Shown here piece after piece: positions 59,663-64,000 of a stretch of DNA of 64,000 nt. The DNA comes from an uncultured Bacteroidota bacterium (GTDB taxonomy: Bacteria; Bacteroidota; Bacteroidia; Bacteroidales; UBA12481). The notes below the pieces were generated by a model, which was not told the origin of the DNA, did not search any database, and was given only the letters and a program-made list of their open reading frames with translations. Each line of letters begins with the position of its first letter. Position 1 is the first letter of the stretch. Location of the stretch: NCBI GenBank assembly GCA_903851365.1, contig CAINOB010000059.1:1-64000 (forward strand). Direction: 5' to 3'. The position numbers and the translations under genes are program-made.

Positions 59663-61630
59663 TCATCGATTAACGTACAAATACCGTATCCGGCAGGCGC
59701 GGCCAGTGCTTTTGGCGTTTTTTTCAGAGGCCATCCTGATTTGGATTTCGTGTTTGCCCACTGAAAGCGCGGTGCCTAACGTATAAAACCAAGGTAAATG
59801 CAGGCCAGCGCTCCAGACGGTAAACAGGTCCTTTTTCATCCAGGTCCCTCCATCAATGCTGTATTCAATGATACCGGCATCCGGACCGGCTGCAACTGCA
59901 ATTCCGACGGCATTTCCCGTAAAACGATATTTTAATATGCCGGAATTGCCCTCATTCACCAGCATAGGAACATCAGTATAATTATCGCGGGTTCCCTTGC
60001 CATCTTTGGGCTGCCATTTCTCATCAACCGTCCAACCTTTCGCGGCTTTAATCTGATGTATGTCGATTAAAGCACCGGTCCCGTAATTTGAATTATCAAG
60101 GGGAGCCGGCAGATAATGATCAGTCGCAATTTCACCTGCCGGGGATCCGCTCCAGGCTTTGTCGAGGAAGGCTTTCATCGACCGAAAATAAATATGCTGC
60201 CCAAAAGGCGATGGATGCAAATCTTTGAAGTCCTTCTCCCAGGTAAATTCGTCGGCATTGATGCGTTCAGTCACCTCCCTGGCCAGATTAATAGTCGGCA
60301 CCTGATAATGCATCGCAACCCGTTCATGGTTCTGAATAACCAGTGGAACCTGACCTTTCCGATACATCTCAATTTTTCCGGGATCCACAAAATGCATGAA
60401 AACAATATCTGCTTTGGGATTATTTGTCAGCGTGTGCCTGACAATTCCCTCCATAGCCCGGATCTGCTCAACGGTAGGAAATTCATTGGTGTCATCATTA
60501 ACTGCAGCCTCCTCAAAAAGCAGATCGACCGGTCCGTGCGACAATACATCCTGCTCCATACGGAAAGCGGCAGGCGTACTGCCCATCGATGGGACACCGG
60601 CATTAATAAATTCAAATTCAGTAGATGGGAATCTCTTTTTCAGATAATTGCAGATACTATCGCGCCAGCCGCCACCCCAGGTGATCGATCCGCCAAGAAA
60701 GGCGACCCTGCCCTTTCTATCCCGTTCAAACCGGATCAGACTGTTACGAAGTCCGCTCCTCAGCTCATGGAATACTGTTGGATCGAGAATTGGTTTTGGT
60801 AGTATCGTGCTGCAAATGATAAAATTAGCCGCAATTCGAGGCGTTTCAATAGGAAAATGATGTCCCATCAGGTCTTGCTTTCCAAGCGTGCATGGCACGA
60901 GCATCGCCGGACCTCCGAGCCTGGCATATCTTTCAAAAAGAATACTCGTGTTTTCATCCGGCGGAACCACTTTATCTTCCAGCCCTATCATATGGATCAG
61001 AGGCACTTTGGCGGTTGCAAGTTTATCGAGATGATCATAAGCCAGATCTGCATAAGCTTTTGCCTCCTCATCGGACTTGAAACCAAACTCCTTTTTCAGC
61101 AGGTCCCAGTCAGCCTTGCTTCCGACACCCTTGCCAAAACCTCCCGGCCAGCTCTTAAAATCGCACACCGGCGCTTCGCCATAAATGGCATTTACCCGCT
61201 CAGGGTGTTTCTTAGCCCAGGAATAAACATACAGCCCACCGCGGCTCACACCTTCGAGCGAGACTTTCTCATTCAGGTGATACTGACTGCGCAGAAAATC
61301 GTAAAAACGGTCCCAGATACCCACCGCTCTGGGACTGCCGAACATGTCGACCGCATCAACATAAGCAACATGAAAACCCTCGGATAACAGGATGCTGTCC
61401 ATTTCGTAATGCCAGTCGAAAAACATGGCCTTCCAAATCCAGGGGTTTCCGGGGAGAGGTTTAGCGGGTTTCACCAAAAATGCGATCATTCCCTCAAAAG
61501 GAAATTCCAATCTTTCATATCCCTTCCAGATGGATGTTTTTGGTTTGGGCTGGTTCTGGGCCAGTCCTTTTTCCTGATACATACCGGTGAACAGAATCAC
61601 CAGGAAGCTACAGAGAATCAATTTTCGCAT
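59663..61630 (-). CDS. Two-headed exported hydrolase: alpha/beta-hydrolase fused to SGNH esterase
   Basis: A 655-residue protein with a Sec signal (VILFTGMYQEKGLAQNQ). Domain 1 (about 35-280) is an alpha/beta hydrolase: SLEGVSRGGLYVYSW with Ser 129, then IGLEDKVVPPDEN (Asp side) and MGHHFPIE (His side). Domain 2 (about 305-495) is an SGNH hydrolase: block I VAFLGGSITWGGGW with Ser 315, block III AVNDDTNE, block V DLHPSPFGQ with Asp 470/His 472. A C-terminal beta domain (about 520-655) follows. It probably deacylates decorated glycans at two types of ester. It starts 11 bp after the GH106-like gene, in an operon with it. Confidence 0.88.
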   Translation of the reverse strand: MRKLILCSFLVILFTGMYQEKGLAQNQPKPKTSIWKGYERLEFPFEGMIAFLVKPAKPLPGNPWIWKAMFFDWHYEMDSILLSEGFHVAYVDAVDMFGSPRAVGIWDRFYDFLRSQYHLNEKVSLEGVSRGGLYVYSWAKKHPERVNAIYGEAPVCDFKSWPGGFGKGVGSKADWDLLKKEFGFKSDEEAKAYADLAYDHLDKLATAKVPLIHMIGLEDKVVPPDENTSILFERYARLGGPAMLVPCTLGKQDLMGHHFPIETPRIAANFIICSTILPKPILDPTVFHELRSGLRNSLIRFERDRKGRVAFLGGSITWGGGWRDSICNYLKKRFPSTEFEFINAGVPSMGSTPAAFRMEQDVLSHGPVDLLFEEAAVNDDTNEFPTVEQIRAMEGIVRHTLTNNPKADIVFMHFVDPGKIEMYRKGQVPLVIQNHERVAMHYQVPTINLAREVTERINADEFTWEKDFKDLHPSPFGQHIYFRSMKAFLDKAWSGSPAGEIATDHYLPAPLDNSNYGTGALIDIHQIKAAKGWTVDEKWQPKDGKGTRDNYTDVPMLVNEGNSGILKYRFTGNAVGIAVAAGPDAGIIEYSIDGGTWMKKDLFTVWSAGLHLPWFYTLGTALSVGKHEIQIRMASEKNAKSTGRACRIRYLYVNR

Positions 61631-61641
61631 GTCAATATTTA

Positions 61642-64000
61642 TTATAATCCATCAACCAGAAATACCGATTTTACAGGATCGAGCTTCAGATTTATCCGGG
61701 TAAATTTCTTACCCGACCGGGTTTCCGCGACCGCCTCACATCCCGACATCTTTCCATTATTCGGGTCCCAGATCTGTGGTTTATGATCACCCGATAAAAA
61801 AACCGGGACATCGATTTTATTATCCGATGAATTGGCAAAGAACCAGATATTCCTGCCGCTCAACACCTTGTGAATATAAGCAAGATTTCCGCCAGTGACG
61901 GCAATATCCTGATCAAACCGAACATCCCAGGTTATTCCCGTATCATCCAGAACAGTTTTCAGCACAGTCGGATTGGGAGCCGGAATAAACCAGGCCTTTC
62001 CTCCTTTGCTGTTGGTGTGCAGCGTATAGGCTTTCAAATCCTGAAGGATATTATGGTTTTGCGAGTCGAGCATCTCAATCTCGGCAATGTTCATTTTATT
62101 CACTGCGCCGCTATCCTGGCAGATCAGGATTTCCTGGTAAGGCTCGATTGGTCCTGATTCCACGATCGTTTCACTTTTCATTCCCTTAACACCGGAGATT
62201 ACAATATTTTCTCTGATAGCCTTCTCCTGCCCGAGAGCTTTTCTCCATACAACATCGCAGGTGAAGGGCTTCTCGTCGCCGTTTGTAATTTTTATCCGCA
62301 GATCTTTCCTTTCCTGGCCCAACCGGATAACGACCCAATCGCCCCTGAAATTCCCCTGCGACGGTTTCCATGAGGTTTCCGTTTTTCCATCGATGGCATA
62401 AGCGGGTATAAAACCACCCGTATTCCAGCTGCTCGATGCCGTTACCCCAATCAAACCTGGCGTATCATATGCATCAGCCCCAAACATTTCTTTTATAATA
62501 CTCTTCACCTCCTCACCCTTATCCTTCTCAGCCGCTTGATCGGGCAACATTGAGGTGGCAATAACCTTCCCTCCCTGGTCATAGAATTTCTTGATTTTCT
62601 GCAGATTGCTGAGTTGAATAGTCTTGGAGCCGGGGATCATGATTATTTTAAAATTCTCCTGATTGACCTTGTTTATCAACTGAATTTCATCCCCCTTGAT
62701 GCTGCATCTTTCGTCGAGGATCTCCGGATGGATATAGGTAAAATCCCTTCGGATGTTCAGCGAAAGCATCTCGCCGATATCCTGATAATCTGCTTCACCC
62801 GGAATAATTCCGCCCATACCGGGGTCGCCCGGACCGAAATGATAGCTGCCCTGTAGCGAGGCAATCGGATAAAGCACAGCGATATCTGCAACATGCCGTC
62901 CACCCTGCAGCATCGTTTGCAGCCGGCCGATATATTCATTGTAAGCCGGCAGCAACGGTCCGAACTTCTTGCCCGAAGGGGACAGTTCGGGCTGGATATC
63001 CACCGCATCGGTATACCACACGGCATGAGGCTCCATTAGGCTGATCCCTTTGGCAAACTGGTCCATTGCTTCCTGATAAAGGATTTTCTCCGACATCTTG
63101 CCCATCGCGCCATAACATTCAGTAGCCATTATGGGCTTATCATAATTGTATGCCGATGAGCTTATTACCTTATAAATAGCCGATGATCTCCCATAATGAA
63201 AGATCTCATCAACAGCAGGTATATCCTGATATTTAAATGCCTTCATGAGGTCGCCGCACGTAGCTACCGGGTTCACAATTTCCTCCTGATCGACGTGACC
63301 GGTGAGCCTGATTTTATGTGCCCGGCACCAGTCATTGATGGTTTTTGGAAACCCTTCGGCATACAATTCTGCCCTGAAACCAAGCAGTGCATTACGGGCG
63401 GCTTCAGTCTCAGGACCGATATCAAACCATAAGGATGGATAATACAACACCGGACTGTACCCGTATCTGGCCTTGAATTTATTATTGAATTCACCGGTCC
63501 AGGTTCGGGCGCCATCCACCCAACGCAGGCAGGGCTCATCATAAAATGCGATATCGATAGTGGTCCCGAACTGTTCGGGAAATGTTTCGTAATACTTATC
63601 GTAGGTGAGGTTAATAAATTTGCCAACAGCCTCCGGACTAAGATAGTCACAGTGCTTCCGGTCCGAGGAGCTATCTGCGACAACTGTGAAAATCATCACA
63701 TTCCATTCACCTGCGGGCAGGTTTGCGGTTAATTTTCCGTTGCCCGCAAAAGCCGAAAGGTCGATCCTTTTCTTTGATTCCTTTTCCATACCCATCGCAC
63801 CCATAAAAACTCCTGCCGGTAGAACGTGGGTAAAGGTTTTAGGGCCGGTCACATCATTGGTTTCCATATCGAGACGCTTGCTGAGTGCTTCCGGATATTT
63901 CTTCACCAGGTTACCTCCGGCACTCCCGCTGGGAAAATAAAATTCATCGTACAGGCACATTTTCATACCCAGGCTATCGGCAATCTCAATGGCCATCTTG
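61642..64000 (-). CDS. GH106-like glycoside hydrolase (alpha-L-rhamnosidase-type), N-terminus beyond window
   Basis: 784 residues are shown from the first Met; the frame is open to base 64000 (Lys codon before that Met), so the true start lies outside. Blocks: MKMCLYDEFYFPSGSAGG, IDIAFYDEPCLRW, FKARYGYSPVLYYPSLW, RLTGHVDQEEI, IMATECYGAMG and FAKGISLMEPHAVWYTDAV. This is the large exported glycosyl-hydrolase group related to GH106 rhamnosidases, with Glu in the DE strand-end motifs as acid candidates. Residues about 510-640 form a discoidin-like sandwich (WKPSQGNFRGDWVVIRLGQE). It is co-transcribed with the esterase fusion, which suggests attack on an acylated, rhamnose-rich glycan; that is inference. 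Confidence 0.78.
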   Translation of the reverse strand, partial: KMAIEIADSLGMKMCLYDEFYFPSGSAGGNLVKKYPEALSKRLDMETNDVTGPKTFTHVLPAGVFMGAMGMEKESKKRIDLSAFAGNGKLTANLPAGEWNVMIFTVVADSSSDRKHCDYLSPEAVGKFINLTYDKYYETFPEQFGTTIDIAFYDEPCLRWVDGARTWTGEFNNKFKARYGYSPVLYYPSLWFDIGPETEAARNALLGFRAELYAEGFPKTINDWCRAHKIRLTGHVDQEEIVNPVATCGDLMKAFKYQDIPAVDEIFHYGRSSAIYKVISSSAYNYDKPIMATECYGAMGKMSEKILYQEAMDQFAKGISLMEPHAVWYTDAVDIQPELSPSGKKFGPLLPAYNEYIGRLQTMLQGGRHVADIAVLYPIASLQGSYHFGPGDPGMGGIIPGEADYQDIGEMLSLNIRRDFTYIHPEILDERCSIKGDEIQLINKVNQENFKIIMIPGSKTIQLSNLQKIKKFYDQGGKVIATSMLPDQAAEKDKGEEVKSIIKEMFGADAYDTPGLIGVTASSSWNTGGFIPAYAIDGKTETSWKPSQGNFRGDWVVIRLGQERKDLRIKITNGDEKPFTCDVVWRKALGQEKAIRENIVISGVKGMKSETIVESGPIEPYQEILICQDSGAVNKMNIAEIEMLDSQNHNILQDLKAYTLHTNSKGGKAWFIPAPNPTVLKTVLDDTGITWDVRFDQDIAVTGGNLAYIHKVLSGRNIWFFANSSDNKIDVPVFLSGDHKPQIWDPNNGKMSGCEAVAETRSGKKFTRINLKLDPVKSVFLVDGL

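Noticed and set aside
1-64000. tRNA, rRNA or insertion sequence genes
   Set aside because: No tRNA cloverleaf pattern or CCA-type ends, no rRNA stretches and no transposase or integrase motifs were seen in any gap or frame.

Overview
Organism. The window looks like a chromosomal segment of a Bacteroidota bacterium, most like a Bacteroidales/Marinilabiliales-type glycan and protein degrader. Evidence: families largely confined to or enriched in that phylum (DUF4249, FISUMP, PmoA-like DUF6807, GH92, GH172, MORN-type YwqK lipoproteins), many lipoprotein and Sec signal peptides, a two-subunit methylmalonyl-CoA mutase, a TAT-exported Gfo/Idh/MocA protein, and several matches to the Bacteroidota promoter (TTTG, about 19 nt, TANNTTTG). 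Genus and habitat cannot be read from the sequence. I saw no rRNA, tRNA, CRISPR array, transposase or phage gene. Every gap between genes is shorter than 300 bp.

Layout. 1-2.2 kb: exported solute-binding protein (cut by the window edge), HAD phosphatase and MORN lipoprotein. 2.4-6.1 kb: exported M28-like peptidase, then a YCF48-like repeat protein paired with a DUF5698 membrane protein on the other strand. 6.3-10.3 kb: methylmalonyl-CoA mutase operon (mutA-mutB). 10.4-17.4 kb: GH20 hexosaminidase, a HicAB toxin-antitoxin pair with a visible promoter and operator, SlyD-type FKBP, fumarase C, and an overlapping FISUMP/DUF4249 lipoprotein pair followed by a relic of a second DUF4249 gene. 17.4-25.6 kb: AAA/DUF4143 ATPase, PmoA-like protein, prfB with its programmed frameshift, NamZ-like GH171, metallophosphoesterase, and an unassigned 738-aa lipoprotein. 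25.7-33.9 kb: GH92 mannosidase, a divergent flavoprotein-like TIM barrel, phosphofructokinase, a canonical nitronate monooxygenase-like protein, and a small conserved protein. 34-44.8 kb: GH172, PepX-type S15 peptidase, an (alpha/alpha)6 glycosidase, a second PmoA-like protein, a membrane-anchored protein, and GH51 arabinofuranosidase coupled to a methyltransferase. 45-49.6 kb: recX-prmC, M3 peptidase, ribD. 49.8-54.6 kb: M28 peptidase, nitrilase-family amidase and S9 peptidase in one direction. 54.6-64 kb: two oxidoreductases, a TPR protein, a two-headed hydrolase/SGNH fusion, and a GH106-like glycosidase cut by the window end.

How the genes fit together. Most of the accessory load is exported hydrolysis. 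Glycosidases (GH20, GH92, GH51, GH172, GH106-like, GH171) and five peptidases would release sugars and peptides, which feed glycolysis (Pfk), fumarase and the propionate/succinate arm (methylmalonyl-CoA mutase). No SusC/SusD pair is present, so this is not a classical polysaccharide utilisation locus.

Main unusual signal. The short intergenic spaces are filled with many families of short degenerate tandem repeats. They start at, or inside, the 3' end of genes, and in many cases the gene's own stop codon is the stop triplet of the first repeat unit. Two separate families are hairpins whose copies show compensatory base changes. One of these has inserted in frame into prmC.
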